Positions 1 to 8,181 of a stretch of 64,000 nucleotides of DNA are shown here, in pieces (position 1 is the first letter of the stretch; each line of letters opens with the position of its first letter). Made by a program: the position numbers and the translations under genes. The notes beneath the pieces were generated by a model. That model saw only the letters and a program-made list of their open reading frames with translations. It had not been told where the DNA came from and searched no databases. Source of the stretch: Pseudooceanicola nanhaiensis DSM 18065 (GTDB taxonomy: Bacteria > Pseudomonadota > Alphaproteobacteria > Rhodobacterales > Rhodobacteraceae); assembly GCF_000688295.1 (NCBI RefSeq), contig NZ_JHZF01000011.1, forward strand, positions 1 to 64,000, written 5' to 3'.

Positions 1-284
1 GTGCTGAAGTCGGGCACCGTCCAGTCGAGGCCAACCAGTCGCAGCAGACTTTCGACGAACCCGGTCGTCTGCCGGAGCGCCATGCCGAACAAGACCTTCA
101 TTGAAAGGCAGGTCTGGATAGCGGCATCGCTGTAGGTTTGCTGTCGGCCACGCCGGCCTGTCGGCGCGCCATCCCAGCTCATCTCAGGGTCGAACCAGAT
201 CGTCAGCGAGCCCCGGCGCTTGAGCGCTTCATTGTAGGCTGGCCAGTTCCTGGTTCTGTAGGTTGGGGGTGTAGGTCTGCTCAT
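1..284 (-). CDS. IS5-family transposase, N-terminal part
   Basis: About 94 residues are visible from the ATG at 284. The protein starts MSRPTPPTYRTRNWPAYNEA and continues through WFDPEMSW and GRRGRQQTYSDAA to LRQTTGFVESLLRLVGL. This is the usual N-terminal domain of IS5-group DDE transposases (IS903/IS1031-like), which cut and paste the element by acting on its terminal repeats. The DDE catalytic part lies beyond the left edge, so it cannot be judged whether the copy is intact. No frameshift is seen in the visible part. Confidence 0.85.
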   Translation of the reverse strand, partial: MSRPTPPTYRTRNWPAYNEALKRRGSLTIWFDPEMSWDGAPTGRRGRQQTYSDAAIQTCLSMKVLFGMALRQTTGFVESLLRLVGLDWTVPDFS

Positions 285-323
285 GCATCCCAGCTACCAC
301 GCTGGATTCACGAGATGAATCCC

Positions 324-1130
324 TCACACGATTTGTGCAACAGAGCCCGTCTTGGTGGCTTCATCGTCGTGGAGGGAAAAGTCCGGAACCTCCTCGTCCG
401 CGTCAACGTCAGTTCTCCACGCTTTGAACACCGCCCAAGTAGTGCCGGGGAAGTCCCCTGATGCGTCTATCTCGTGGCACCGCACTTCGAGGCTGTCATT
501 CGGCTCAGAAACGAGCGAGAAGTCTTCAGGCCAGTCGAACTTTGGATCGTGCTGAAGGATTGCTCGGCGCTGACGGTAATAGTAGAGGCGAAGCGCCGCG
601 TTCCGCGCAGCTAAATAGTCCTTTAGGTATTCCGCTCGAATTTCAACGAATACAACGGTTCCATCTTCCTTACGAGTTAGTCGGACTACTTGTTCATACC
701 CCTCTTCGGGGCGCAGCCAGTAGTCGCCTTCTTCAAGAAGCCCGTAGGCCATTACGAAGTCTTGATTGATGAAAACGTGCCGTGGGTGAGTAGAATTAAG
801 ATAACGCGTAAGGACAAGCCTCAGCCCGAGGCGCCCATCGGGATCGTCGTAGAAAGACTCGGCCTCAAAATATTGTCCATCTCCGTCCAGGTAAGGGGTC
901 GTGTTGTCGAGGGACCAATAATGCCAATCTAACTCCTCTGCTTTCTCGCGCTTGTCGTTGAAGATAACTGCTGACCCAACGGCGAGTGTCTCCTCGACAT
1001 GCCCAACTTCAGGGTAACGTCCACGTTCGAGAGGAAGAATTGTGCCGTAGACCGGGACCCAGACGGCACGAGAATACAACCTGCGGCGATGGTCTCGCAG
1101 TTCGAACCATTCTTGACTCAACTCGTCCAT
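324..1130 (-). CDS. Unknown protein gene, 3' end replaced by an IS insertion
   Basis: The frame encodes 268 residues from the ATG at 1130, which is preceded by AAGAGG. I do not recognise the family. The protein is acidic and aromatic-rich, with no signal peptide or membrane helix. Its last nine codons (KTGSVAQIV) are made by the IS5-type end at 330-347, so only about 260 residues are native and the true C-terminus is lost. It is best read as an interrupted gene whose product may still be made. Neighbours give no functional clue. Confidence 0.6.
   Translation of the reverse strand: MDELSQEWFELRDHRRRLYSRAVWVPVYGTILPLERGRYPEVGHVEETLAVGSAVIFNDKREKAEELDWHYWSLDNTTPYLDGDGQYFEAESFYDDPDGRLGLRLVLTRYLNSTHPRHVFINQDFVMAYGLLEEGDYWLRPEEGYEQVVRLTRKEDGTVVFVEIRAEYLKDYLAARNAALRLYYYRQRRAILQHDPKFDWPEDFSLVSEPNDSLEVRCHEIDASGDFPGTTWAVFKAWRTDVDADEEVPDFSLHDDEATKTGSVAQIV
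330..347. repeat. IS5-family terminal inverted repeat
   Basis: Read on the minus strand this is GGCTCTGTTGCACAAATC, the classic outer end of IS903/IS5-group elements. It marks the right boundary of the insertion at 347. Confidence 0.8.
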
Positions 1131-1461
1131 GGGAAACCTCTTGTGCGTGCGCAGGCAGCATCAGCCTGTAGTGGGCTTAGTCAGCCCCACCACAATATGA
1201 AGCATATGGGTTTGCCGCTGCAATGCCGAAGATGTGGCCGAGTGAGCGCTTGGCTACATATGCAGCGAATGTCCGGAATGACGGGCTGCTGCGCAGAGTG
1301 GTGGTAGGATGTTGAGCGGCCGCTGTGGGCCGTTAGTCACAACCAAACTCTGGCGTCACCCGTCGCCTTCGAGCGTCAGCAGAAACTGAGACACGAAAGC
1401 GTCTAAGAAACGCGGGGCTATTCAGCGATTTCGCCGAGGCCTTCCGCTAAAGTGCCAGCCG
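1131..1461. other. No gene seen
   Basis: This stretch separates the unknown gene from the IS66-type scrap. All frames are broken and no repeat or RNA feature stood out. It is probably decayed mobile DNA. Confidence 0.5.
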
Positions 1462-1653
1462 CTGGCCACCTTCGAGTTGTTCCTCGAAGATGGCAGGGTC
1501 GGTATCGACCACAACGAGGCCGAGCGCGCCATGCTCCCCTCGGCACCAGGCGGAAGAACCTTGGAGGGTTCGGACAGCGGTGGCGAATCGCTGGCTTATG
1601 TCATGACGCTCCTCGAAATGGCCCAAAAGAACGGTCTCGTCGCTCAAGTTTGA
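1462..1653 (+). pseudogene. IS66-family transposase (TnpC-type) C-terminal remnant
   Basis: The plus strand encodes about 63 residues with FLEDGRVGIDHNEAERAM, then a shortened segment, then SGGESLAYVMTLLEMAQKNG. In intact IS66 transposases the conserved core is an IDNN.AERA motif followed by a GRKNWLF block and GSD.GGE. Here the GRKNWLF part has been altered by small deletions and there is no start codon. The rest of the element is gone. This is a dead relic. Confidence 0.75.
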
Positions 1654-1697
1654 GCTTGCCAACGGCGGCGGGTAGATACTCCCGCACAACCACCCCA

Positions 1698-2045
1698 TTA
1701 GGCATGTGCCGTAAGCATCCAGCGGCCGTTTTGGCGACGGAAGAGCCTGCTGGGGGCAAGCCGGGTGCGAAGAGCGTCATAGATCCTCGAAAGCCCTTCG
1801 ATGGCAGGCTCGCAGCCTGCCTCGCAGTAACCTGTGTCGCCGTCTTCAAGTTTCTGGATAACAGGCATCAATCCGGGCCGGTCGTCCGGACCCTCGTTCC
1901 AGTCGGGCCGAATGATTAGGCGGCCAGTCATCGTGATTTGCTTGTCGCGAAGGTAGAACCGGATCCCTTCTGGTTCGTGGGCGAGGAGTAGGTCGCCAGT
2001 ATTAACGAGTTCCATGACTTCGTGGTGGGCGGGAGAAAGTGACAT
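1698..2045 (-). CDS. Hypothetical protein
   Basis: This encodes 115 residues from the ATG at 2045, with AAAGG upstream. It has no signal peptide, membrane span or motif I can name. It contains GRLIIRPDWNEGPDDRPGLM followed by a short acidic stretch and a basic C-terminus. It sits between mobile-element debris and the recombinase block, with about 240 bases of no evident content on its right. Codon use is consistent with a real gene but the function is unknown. Confidence 0.45.
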   Translation of the reverse strand: MSLSPAHHEVMELVNTGDLLLAHEPEGIRFYLRDKQITMTGRLIIRPDWNEGPDDRPGLMPVIQKLEDGDTGYCEAGCEPAIEGLSRIYDALRTRLAPSRLFRRQNGRWMLTAHA

Positions 2046-2281
2046 GATCTTGGCCTTTCATGCTTGATCAGGACAGGAAATGGATATCTGGTGACCGATG
2101 CGGAAGAAGTATCTGGCCCCCCCCAACTTGCCTCGTGCAGGTTGCTATCCACCCATCAGTGAAGTCAGGACCGGATCGTCTCGGGGGGCAACGGCCATCG
2201 CTTCAACCTTCTCGCAACCGACAGCAATATTAGCCACTGCCGGCGGATGGGAAGCCTTGACACAGAAAAAGTGCGTGATGC

Positions 2282-3616
2282 TCACTGCGCTGTCGTGCGC
2301 ATCCGATGCTCGCGAACTTTGGCTCTTCCTCGGCGACTCGCCCGGCTCCTCGCGCCGGCCAGGATGTAGGCCTGGGCGGTGCGGCCGTTCCCTTGGCCGC
2401 ATAGGGCAAGCGCTATCCACTGCTCGTCGGTTTCGCTTTCAAACATCATGCTGTGCCAGAGGCTACGAACGATGTGCTCTCCGGTGCCGAAGTGTCTGCG
2501 CCAGCACCGTGACGGCCACTCGACATAGGGCTCCGTCTCTCCGAAATCATGCGAGAAGATCGGCTGGCCACTCTTCTCGTCGTAGGCACGCCAGAGATCG
2601 GCTTGGGCTGTATCGAGCATCAACAGCGCATCCAGGAAGGGCGTCAGCTCAGGCCAGAGCGAGGGCCGGTCATACTCCGTCTCAGTCTTGGATGTAGTAA
2701 TCCGCAACGACCATCCGGTGGCGTGACGGCGCAGATGCGTGCCGAAACGAATGCGGTGCAAGTCGCCGCACCTCAAGGGACAGACCACGCTGAGAGCGAG
2801 ACATGCCGCATCCAGGATCGCCTGGGCTCGAGCCGCTGAGCCGGCCATCTCGCCATGGCTGGCGGCAAGCAGATCCTCAGCCCGCACCCAGACGTCACCG
2901 ATGTTGACTGGGTTTTCGAGCGCCCAGGCGTCCTTGAGCTTCATGTCACCTGTGGCCGCCCGTAAGTAGCGGCCGCGCGTCTTGTGCAGATGCTCGAGCA
3001 TGTCATCGTCCTCGTCGCACCAATCAGCGAAAATACACAGCTCTTTCAATCGCGCTGCCATCGAGACGGGTTTCATGCAGCGGCCATGGCAATCCTCCCG
3101 CCATGCTGTCACCGCGTCTTTGGTCATCGCCGCTGGCAATTGGCGGTTAGCGCAGCTCTTCGCCAGTTGACGCAGAGTGCTAACCAAGTTTCGAATTACG
3201 GACGTGGCGGGCGGTTGACGATCATCCAGGTCCAGCAGGCCTTGATCCTGCACGTCACGCAAGCGTCGCATCTCACGGATTCGCTTGCGCCAGAGGCTCG
3301 GGAGTTCGGCCTCGGGAACTGATAGCGTTGCCTTTGTTCGCGGCGTGCGTGTCTGGGATGTTTCTGGCGTCGGCTTCACCCTCCGCCACTTCTTCGACCT
3401 GAGTTCCCGCAGCGCCGGACGTATCGCGGAGGCACTGCGTTCATCGACGCCGGACAGGACGGTTCGCAGCCTCTCGAGCGTGGATATGCCTCCGAAAGAC
3501 AGAAAGTCCTCAGGTCTCGGAACGTCAACGCCACGATGGCGCAGGTGATCGTGCCAGCGCTCCAACATGCGCTGCTGCGCAGGTTGAAGCTGCGCGTGAC
3601 TCAAAAATTCCGTCAT
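2282..3616 (-). CDS. Tyrosine recombinase, second of an overlapping pair
   Basis: The product is 444 residues. The C-terminal half has the tyrosine-recombinase catalytic pattern: Arg282 in PLRCGDL, His381-x-x-Arg384 in HIVRSLWHS, and the presumed nucleophile Tyr417 in TAQAYI. The position usually filled by Gly-His before the tyrosine reads CGQGNG, so one active-site residue may be non-canonical. The start at 3616 overlaps the stop of the upstream recombinase by four bases (ATGA), so the two are translationally coupled. Such enzymes cut and rejoin DNA at specific sites. The pairing resembles multi-recombinase elements of the Tn554 kind, but I see no close named match. Confidence 0.75.
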   Translation of the reverse strand: MTEFLSHAQLQPAQQRMLERWHDHLRHRGVDVPRPEDFLSFGGISTLERLRTVLSGVDERSASAIRPALRELRSKKWRRVKPTPETSQTRTPRTKATLSVPEAELPSLWRKRIREMRRLRDVQDQGLLDLDDRQPPATSVIRNLVSTLRQLAKSCANRQLPAAMTKDAVTAWREDCHGRCMKPVSMAARLKELCIFADWCDEDDDMLEHLHKTRGRYLRAATGDMKLKDAWALENPVNIGDVWVRAEDLLAASHGEMAGSAARAQAILDAACLALSVVCPLRCGDLHRIRFGTHLRRHATGWSLRITTSKTETEYDRPSLWPELTPFLDALLMLDTAQADLWRAYDEKSGQPIFSHDFGETEPYVEWPSRCWRRHFGTGEHIVRSLWHSMMFESETDEQWIALALCGQGNGRTAQAYILAGARSRASRRGRAKVREHRMRTTAQ

Positions 3617-5427
3617 TCTGCAAAGTGCCCTTTCCGGTGGCGCGCGGCTATGGTTCGAGCCTGACGCAACTTCTCTCTACCCGCCTCCGAGGCTTTCCTG
3701 CGATCAAGCCAGCCGTAGTGCTTGCGCACGGTATCGACGTCGATGTTCAGGACGGCGGCTGCATCGTCCCAGCCGTTCGGATCGACAGACAGGATGAAGT
3801 AGGCCGTCACGTGTCTGGCCTGGTGCATCTGCATGTCGATGCCGACTTCCAGAAGGCCCTCCCTGAAGTTTCGATTGAAGGTGCTGGCCTCTGAGGCGGA
3901 CGTGGACGTTGACGGAAAGAGATAGTCACTGTCCCGGCAGTTCTTGCCGAAAGGGTGCGCCTTGATCAGCCGCGACCGGATATTCGTGAGATACCATCGT
4001 AGGATCGGTGCAAGATCGTCATCGGCGACTTCGTCGATGTCCGCACCGTTCTTCACAGCTGCTCCGGGCAACTTGAGACGCAATTCTCGCAGACGACTGT
4101 CGTCAACGAGATCGAAGCAGAGCAACTCCGCTCCCGTTCCGCGCATCCTGAGAGTGCGAAGATTCGTTGCTCGGATCGGCGAAGCCCGGAACAAGATTGC
4201 GGTCTGGGCCGCTGCGACCCCGAGGCGAAGCGCCATCATCAGCTTGGACTTCTGAACCGCGAGCCCGCGATCATAGCGATCGAGGACCGGAATGGCTCGC
4301 TGCATTAGAGTCTCGGGCAACTGATGGACTTTCGCCTGCGACGCAATGTCCCGATCAAACTCCTTGATCCACTCTTCGCGGGCAACAGACATGCGGCCGA
4401 CCGATTTCGTCTTGATGGCCGGCGCCTTGCGCAACTTGCGTAGTCGCGCCGCTTCCTTGGATGACGGATCGAAGTGTTCGAGTGCCATCTGGACAAGGCG
4501 GCTCGTGTGCACATGGAGCGTGGTCTTGTCTGACTGAAGTCCACGGGCTTTCCGCTTCGCGATCCAGTGGTTGATTGCAGCAACGAGGTTCGCGTGCGTG
4601 ATCGCCTCACTAAGATCCATACCAGGTTGCAGGAGATCGATAGCGCCAAGGCATCCGAGCAGCCATTGCACGGATTCCTTCATGCTCTTGACTGAGGAGT
4701 CCTTGTAACCCGAAGGTGTGCCTTCGATCTGAGGGTTCTCTTCTCCGAATTTCCGGATTTCCATGATCCTGTCGAAGTCTGCCCAGACCAGAGTGGCCTC
4801 CGGATTCTTGGCCGCCCGCGTCCATGAGGTCGGGCGCGTTCGAAGAGCTGCCGGCACAGGCAGAGGACCGTTCGGCAACCGGAAGCCCGAGAATGCAAAG
4901 GGCACGCGTTCTAACACGCGGTTGACCCCCTCGATTCCGCGGCAAAACGATTTCCGTGGTTCGCTCGGGAGCATTCGCGCGCTCTCATCGATCCATGCGC
5001 TCGTCAACTGATGCGGAGCAATACCCGCGGCTGATGCCACACGTGCCACCACGCCGATCGTCAGATCCGAATTGGGTCCCAGCGGCCTGCTCTTACCTTG
5101 GTTCTCGCGCACGCACGCCAGGAGCGCCTGCCACTCTTCGCTTAGAGTGGTGGGTTGCTGATGCCCGTGTGCTCTGCGAATGGCGGCGCGGACATTCTTG
5201 CGCCAAGTGCGAAACTGGTCGGCAGTGTCGAAGTAGCTCGGATAGCGTGATATGCGTCCAAAACCCCACCTCGCGTCGAAGTCCGCCAGGTCCGCCTCGA
5301 TCCGACCGAGTTCAGTCTGATAGACTTTGGCACTGGTCCGCACCGAGCCAGCGACGTTACGGCCGTGCTTGTCAGAATAGCCGAGTGTCGGAACGAGATC
5401 CGCGAGCGTTTCCATGGTCATCATCAT
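3613..5427 (-). CDS. Large tyrosine recombinase, first of an overlapping pair
   Basis: The product is 604 residues, much longer than a phage integrase. The start ATG at 5427 has GAAGGA upstream. The catalytic set is complete: Arg419 in SPIRATNLRTL, His535-x-x-Arg538-His539 in HQARH, and Tyr571 in VRKHYGWLD. About 400 residues before the catalytic domain are probably DNA-binding and multimerisation regions. It is co-transcribed with the 444-residue recombinase downstream. The 260-base leader is packed with inverted repeats that could be promoter control or a recombination site. The size of roughly 600 residues next to a second, smaller recombinase is reminiscent of TnpB/TnpA of Tn554. Confidence 0.8.
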   Translation of the reverse strand: MMMTMETLADLVPTLGYSDKHGRNVAGSVRTSAKVYQTELGRIEADLADFDARWGFGRISRYPSYFDTADQFRTWRKNVRAAIRRAHGHQQPTTLSEEWQALLACVRENQGKSRPLGPNSDLTIGVVARVASAAGIAPHQLTSAWIDESARMLPSEPRKSFCRGIEGVNRVLERVPFAFSGFRLPNGPLPVPAALRTRPTSWTRAAKNPEATLVWADFDRIMEIRKFGEENPQIEGTPSGYKDSSVKSMKESVQWLLGCLGAIDLLQPGMDLSEAITHANLVAAINHWIAKRKARGLQSDKTTLHVHTSRLVQMALEHFDPSSKEAARLRKLRKAPAIKTKSVGRMSVAREEWIKEFDRDIASQAKVHQLPETLMQRAIPVLDRYDRGLAVQKSKLMMALRLGVAAAQTAILFRASPIRATNLRTLRMRGTGAELLCFDLVDDSRLRELRLKLPGAAVKNGADIDEVADDDLAPILRWYLTNIRSRLIKAHPFGKNCRDSDYLFPSTSTSASEASTFNRNFREGLLEVGIDMQMHQARHVTAYFILSVDPNGWDDAAAVLNIDVDTVRKHYGWLDRRKASEAGREKLRQARTIAARHRKGHFAE

Positions 5428-5514
5428 TTTCGCGGTCCTTCCGGAGTTGTTCGGGGGGAGGGGAGGTTCACCGAAAGACCTCCCGCCAGCCGATCACGAC
5501 CGGTAGGAAGACAT

Positions 5515-5665
5515 GCCGCAAACCAGCCGGTTTCCAGCAATTCGTCCGAATTTTGGCACGTTCCAGCCAGACACCTGGCAACATACATCCCGGGTATGTT
5601 GGCCGGTGGTCGGCTGGATCCCCGGCGGTATGGGCGCTTTCGCCGCCAACCTGCCGGTTTGCGGC
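5515..5665. repeat. Cluster of nested inverted repeats upstream of the recombinase pair
   Basis: At least four separate inverted repeats lie in 150 bases. GCCGCAAACC (5515-5524) pairs with GGTTTGCGGC (5656-5665). AATTCG-TC-CGAATT lies at 5539-5552, flanked by CCA and TGG. GCCAG (5566-5570) pairs with CTGGC (5575-5579). CAACATAC (5579-5586) pairs with GTATGTTG (5594-5601). The region lies between the HTH gene and the large recombinase gene. It could hold operators, a leader structure or the recombination site itself. The repeats are seen; the role is inference. Confidence 0.6.
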
Positions 5666-5690
5666 AACAAGCGGCTGGAGGTGCGATCGT

Positions 5691-6062
5691 TCAAGCATTC
5701 GCAGACCCCTCCAGACGTTTCACATCGCGTTCGCGAAACCGCCATTCGGTGCCCAGCTTGATACCCGGCAGTTTACCTTTTTTCGCCTGGTCCGAGATTG
5801 TGCGCGGCCGCAGCTTTCTCAGGTATTCGGCCTGCGCCTCGGCGGGTTTCAAGAGCGGCTTCTTGAAAGCCGACATCTCCTCGGATGGGACGTAGGCCGC
5901 GCCCTCAAGGCACCAGACATCGCGCCAATCGTATCGGCGGGGGCCGGATTCCACGGGTGCGATGTTACCGACGTCGAGCAACTTCTGCGTCGTCTCACGC
6001 GACAGTGCCCAGTGTCGGGCGATCTCGCTGACGGTGGCTGATCCGGGTGCTTTCGATTTCAT
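5691..6062 (-). CDS. Small DNA-binding protein with excisionase/MerR-like helix-turn-helix
   Basis: The product is about 123 residues from ATG 6062, which is preceded by GAAGGA at good spacing; a TTG at 6068 is a second possible start. The N-terminal part (SEIARHWALSRETTQKLL) looks like a helix-turn-helix. The C-terminal part (AGKLPGIKLGTEWRFRERDV-like) resembles excisionase DNA-binding domains, where a helix is followed by K.G..WRF. It lies upstream of the two recombinases on the same strand, the place where a directionality factor or element repressor would be expected. Its size also recalls TnpC of Tn554, but no sequence match is claimed. Confidence 0.7.
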   Translation of the reverse strand: MKSKAPGSATVSEIARHWALSRETTQKLLDVGNIAPVESGPRRYDWRDVWCLEGAAYVPSEEMSAFKKPLLKPAEAQAEYLRKLRPRTISDQAKKGKLPGIKLGTEWRFRERDVKRLEGSANA

Positions 6063-6102
6063 GTCCAATTCCTTCTTTCGAGGGAACTGGGTCCGTGAAG
6101 CT

Positions 6103-6130
6103 ACCTTCGGTAACCGTCCCGAAGGTTTTT
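6103..6130 (+). terminator. Hairpin followed by five T, plus-strand terminator candidate
   Basis: ACCTTCGG and CCGAAGGT form an eight-pair stem ending in TTTTT on the plus strand. It lies just upstream of the HTH gene start, which is on the other strand. It could stop transcripts entering from the left or form part of the HTH gene leader. Confidence 0.4.
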
Positions 6131-6171
6131 CTCCGTGCGCCTTTGTTGGGGCGTGCGGAGGGCACTTCGCC

Positions 6172-6199
6172 AGCCCGGGCCCCGGCTGAGGCCCGGGCT
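6172..6199 (-). terminator. Strong GC hairpin after the 71-residue gene
   Basis: AGCCCGGGCC (6172-6181) pairs perfectly with GGCCCGGGCT (6190-6199), with an eight-base loop. It starts 14 bases past the stop of the small coiled-coil gene. There is no T-run, so it may pause or protect RNA rather than terminate. Confidence 0.45.
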
Positions 6200-6212
6200 C
6201 GGCATCGACCGA

Positions 6213-6428
6213 TCAAGCGAGCGCCGCGGATCGGATTTCCGCGAGTCTCGCCGACGTTGCCTCGAGTTGCCGGATCTCGTCCTCAAGACGCACGAAGAGC
6301 GGCAGGTAACGCTCACCGTCCGGTCTCGTCCGAATACCCAGCTTGACGTAGTCGCGGAGCTCCACAAGTCGGGCGTAGCCACCTGCTTGAGTTCCAGACG
6401 TTGTGGCTCCGCGTCGCGTCGGTCGCAT
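6213..6428 (-). CDS. Small coiled-coil protein of the recombinase block
   Basis: The product is 71 residues from the ATG at 6428, with a clear GGAGCG site seven bases upstream. After a short basic start it has a TRPDGERYLPLF segment and then an amphipathic heptad-like helix (RLEDEIRQLEATSARLAEIR). I do not recognise the family. Strand, spacing and shared leader repeats suggest it belongs with the HTH protein and recombinases. It may be an accessory or regulatory factor of that element. Confidence 0.5.
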   Translation of the reverse strand: MRPTRRGATTSGTQAGGYARLVELRDYVKLGIRTRPDGERYLPLFVRLEDEIRQLEATSARLAEIRSAALA

Positions 6429-6450
6429 GTTCGCTCCATTTCAAGTGAAA

Positions 6451-6465
6451 CGAACGATCCGTTCG
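6451..6465. promoter_or_regulatory. Inverted repeat upstream of the small coiled-coil gene
   Basis: CGAACG-ATC-CGTTCG is a perfect six-base inverted repeat located about 25 bases before the start at 6428. It may be an operator for the recombinase block, perhaps bound by its own HTH protein. Confidence 0.4.
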
Positions 6466-6646
6466 ACCTACATGCCTTCTCTCAGGCACGCCTCGTCCGG
6501 ACCGTCCGCGGAGGAACGGGCCCGGGCAGGGGTGACCAACCGTGCTCCGGCACTTGCCGTCGGCACACGGGCGCGGAGCGCCCATATATGGGAAGAATGG
6601 TGACGACGCTTTGTGAAGCTGATAACTTGCCGTCAAGTCATTGAAT

Positions 6647-7135
6647 TTAATTTGTTTTTATGAGGCACACCTGCCTGAGGCTTGACCCGTGCTTTTTACG
6701 GCAATACCGGTCGGCGATGTTGACGATGGACTCGTCGAGATGGTTCCGGCGGAGGACCTTTCGGAAGAGGTCACCAGGTTCCGTTTGTAGGAAGAACGGG
6801 TTCGTAAAGGCGGCCCGGAGCCGTGGAGCCCCTTGGCGCGCGCTTCGGATCAGGTCTTCGATGAAAGCTTCGCGTTCTACAGTCGGCGTGAACCGATAGC
6901 GCTCCGTCAGAAAGAGAATGGAGTCGAACAACTCGTAGTTGTCTCGCCGCTTCGACTTGCTGTTGCTCGAGTTCTGCCGGTGGGATGCACGATCCGAGAC
7001 TTGCCAGTGCTGTTTTCTACACTTTGCAGAACAGAATTTCTTGTTCCGCCGTTTCAGGTCGAAGCGTTTCCGGCATTGTTGGCACCGTGCGCGGGGGCGG
7101 ATCTGTGAGCACTGGAGGGGAGCGGACATCCACAT
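6647..7135 (-). CDS. Zinc-ribbon-like hypothetical protein
   Basis: The product is 162 residues. The N-terminal part has CQQC about 18 residues before FCSAKCRKQHW, so four cysteines plus a histidine could bind zinc, as in MYND- or ribbon-type fingers. A basic linker rich in Ser, Asn, Lys and Arg follows, then a helical C-terminal domain. It is more AT-rich than its surroundings, a sign of transfer. It sits upstream of the recombinase block on the same strand after a 218-base gap. The start at 7135 has only a weak ribosome site. Function unknown; nucleic-acid binding is inferred from the finger. Confidence 0.55.
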   Translation of the reverse strand: MWMSAPLQCSQIRPRARCQQCRKRFDLKRRNKKFCSAKCRKQHWQVSDRASHRQNSSNSKSKRRDNYELFDSILFLTERYRFTPTVEREAFIEDLIRSARQGAPRLRAAFTNPFFLQTEPGDLFRKVLRRNHLDESIVNIADRYCRKKHGSSLRQVCLIKTN

Positions 7136-7741
7136 CGTAAAGCGTCAGAATATGGCGGCAGTGCAGCATGCAGCCGGCAAGTCTATGGTCATGAGAGCTT
7201 ACTTCGTGCAGACAATAGGAGGTCTTGAGCTTGCGTCCCACTCTTCACGCTAATCACGCAGGCATGAGCCGGTAAGTTCGCTGCGCAACTTCGGCAGACC
7301 CCTTCCAAGCAGTATCGCCGGCTAAGTCATTGTGCTAAGGTGGGAGGATGAAACAGACTTTCATTGTGCAAGGCTATCCGGTCCCAGGATCTTGGAAAAA
7401 ACCCCTCGAAGAAGAGGAAGGCAACAAGCCTGGGAAGTGACATTATGAGATCGGTGTATCTCGCACCGGTTCGCCGGGATATGTCAGTGCTATACAAGCT
7501 GGCGCCAAGCCAACGCGGGAAGTTGTTTGGCCGCATTTAAGCACTTCCAGACAAGCGGAGCCCATTTGACAGTAGGCACTTCCCGTGTCGTAATGATCTT
7601 GCCGGGCCAGCGTGTTACGTCGAATTCCGGCGCGAGCGCGACTTACCTCGCTGTCGCTGCCTGTCCCCCTGGGGCCTTTCCGATGGTGGGAGCCGTTCCC
7701 AAAGTCAATTGCATTGGGTCGATATTGAGTAAGTCGCACGA
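7136..7741. other. No supported gene apart from one 30-codon frame
   Basis: Frames are short and broken throughout. One 30-codon frame with a ribosome site is listed separately. The right end joins the MscS remnant, so this is probably scrambled accessory DNA. Confidence 0.4.
7348..7440 (+). CDS. Possible 30-residue peptide or truncated N-terminus
   Basis: The ATG at 7348 directly follows GGTGGGAGG, a strong but very close ribosome site. The frame encodes MKQTFIVQGYPVPGSWKKP followed by an acidic-lysine end and a stop at 7438. It could be the N-terminus of a gene whose remainder is lost. I see no family match. Confidence 0.2.
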   Translation: MKQTFIVQGYPVPGSWKKPLEEEEGNKPGK

Positions 7742-8181
7742 GGCAAGGTCATCGAAATTGGCTGGCGCTCGACACGGTTGCTGACGCTGGACTCGATCTT
7801 CATGATCCTACCGAACAGCCAGGTCGCGCGCCGACGCATCATCAACTACTCCGCCCCGAAACCGCAGTATCGCGCGCAGCTGTCTCTGAAGCTTGCGCAT
7901 GAAGTTCCCTTGGACGCCGCCAAGGAAATGATCCTGAAGGCGGTGGGCGAGGCGCGCCTGATCCAGACCGAACCGGCACCGGATATCCGCTTGCAGGAGC
8001 TGGGAAGCGATGGCAATTCCTATGCGGTCCGGTTCTGGCTGACGCGCTTCGAAAGGGACGTCGATTGCCGGGGGACGAGCTGCTGTCTCTGATCGACCGC
8101 GTGATGCGGCAGGCGAAAGTCCCGACCCCACGCAATTCTCGCTTTGCGTCTCAGCCCCTGGCTTGCCACGCCGAAAGCTGA
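7742..8181 (+). pseudogene. MscS-family mechanosensitive channel, broken C-terminal fragment
   Basis: The frame encodes GKVIEIGWRSTRLLTLDS and then ILPNSQVARRRIINYS, which match the beta domain of MscS channels (VIEIGWRSTRI.T.DN..V.IPNS). Channels of this family release solutes across the inner membrane on osmotic downshock. The membrane part is missing. A one-base shift near 8070, in a G-run, ends the frame early; after the shift the reading continues as DELLSLIDRVMRQAKVPTP. The gene is dead on two counts. Its debris shows that this segment replaced or deleted core DNA. Confidence 0.75.

Larger units (their letters stand above)
1..347 (-). mobile_element. IS5-family insertion sequence, left part (runs off the window)
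   Basis: The element ends at base 347, where an IS903/IS5-type terminal repeat is seen. A transposase reading frame starts at 284 on the minus strand and runs off the left edge. The boundary lies inside the 3' end of the neighbouring unknown gene, so the insertion is in that gene. The other end and the target duplication are outside the window. Confidence 0.8.
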
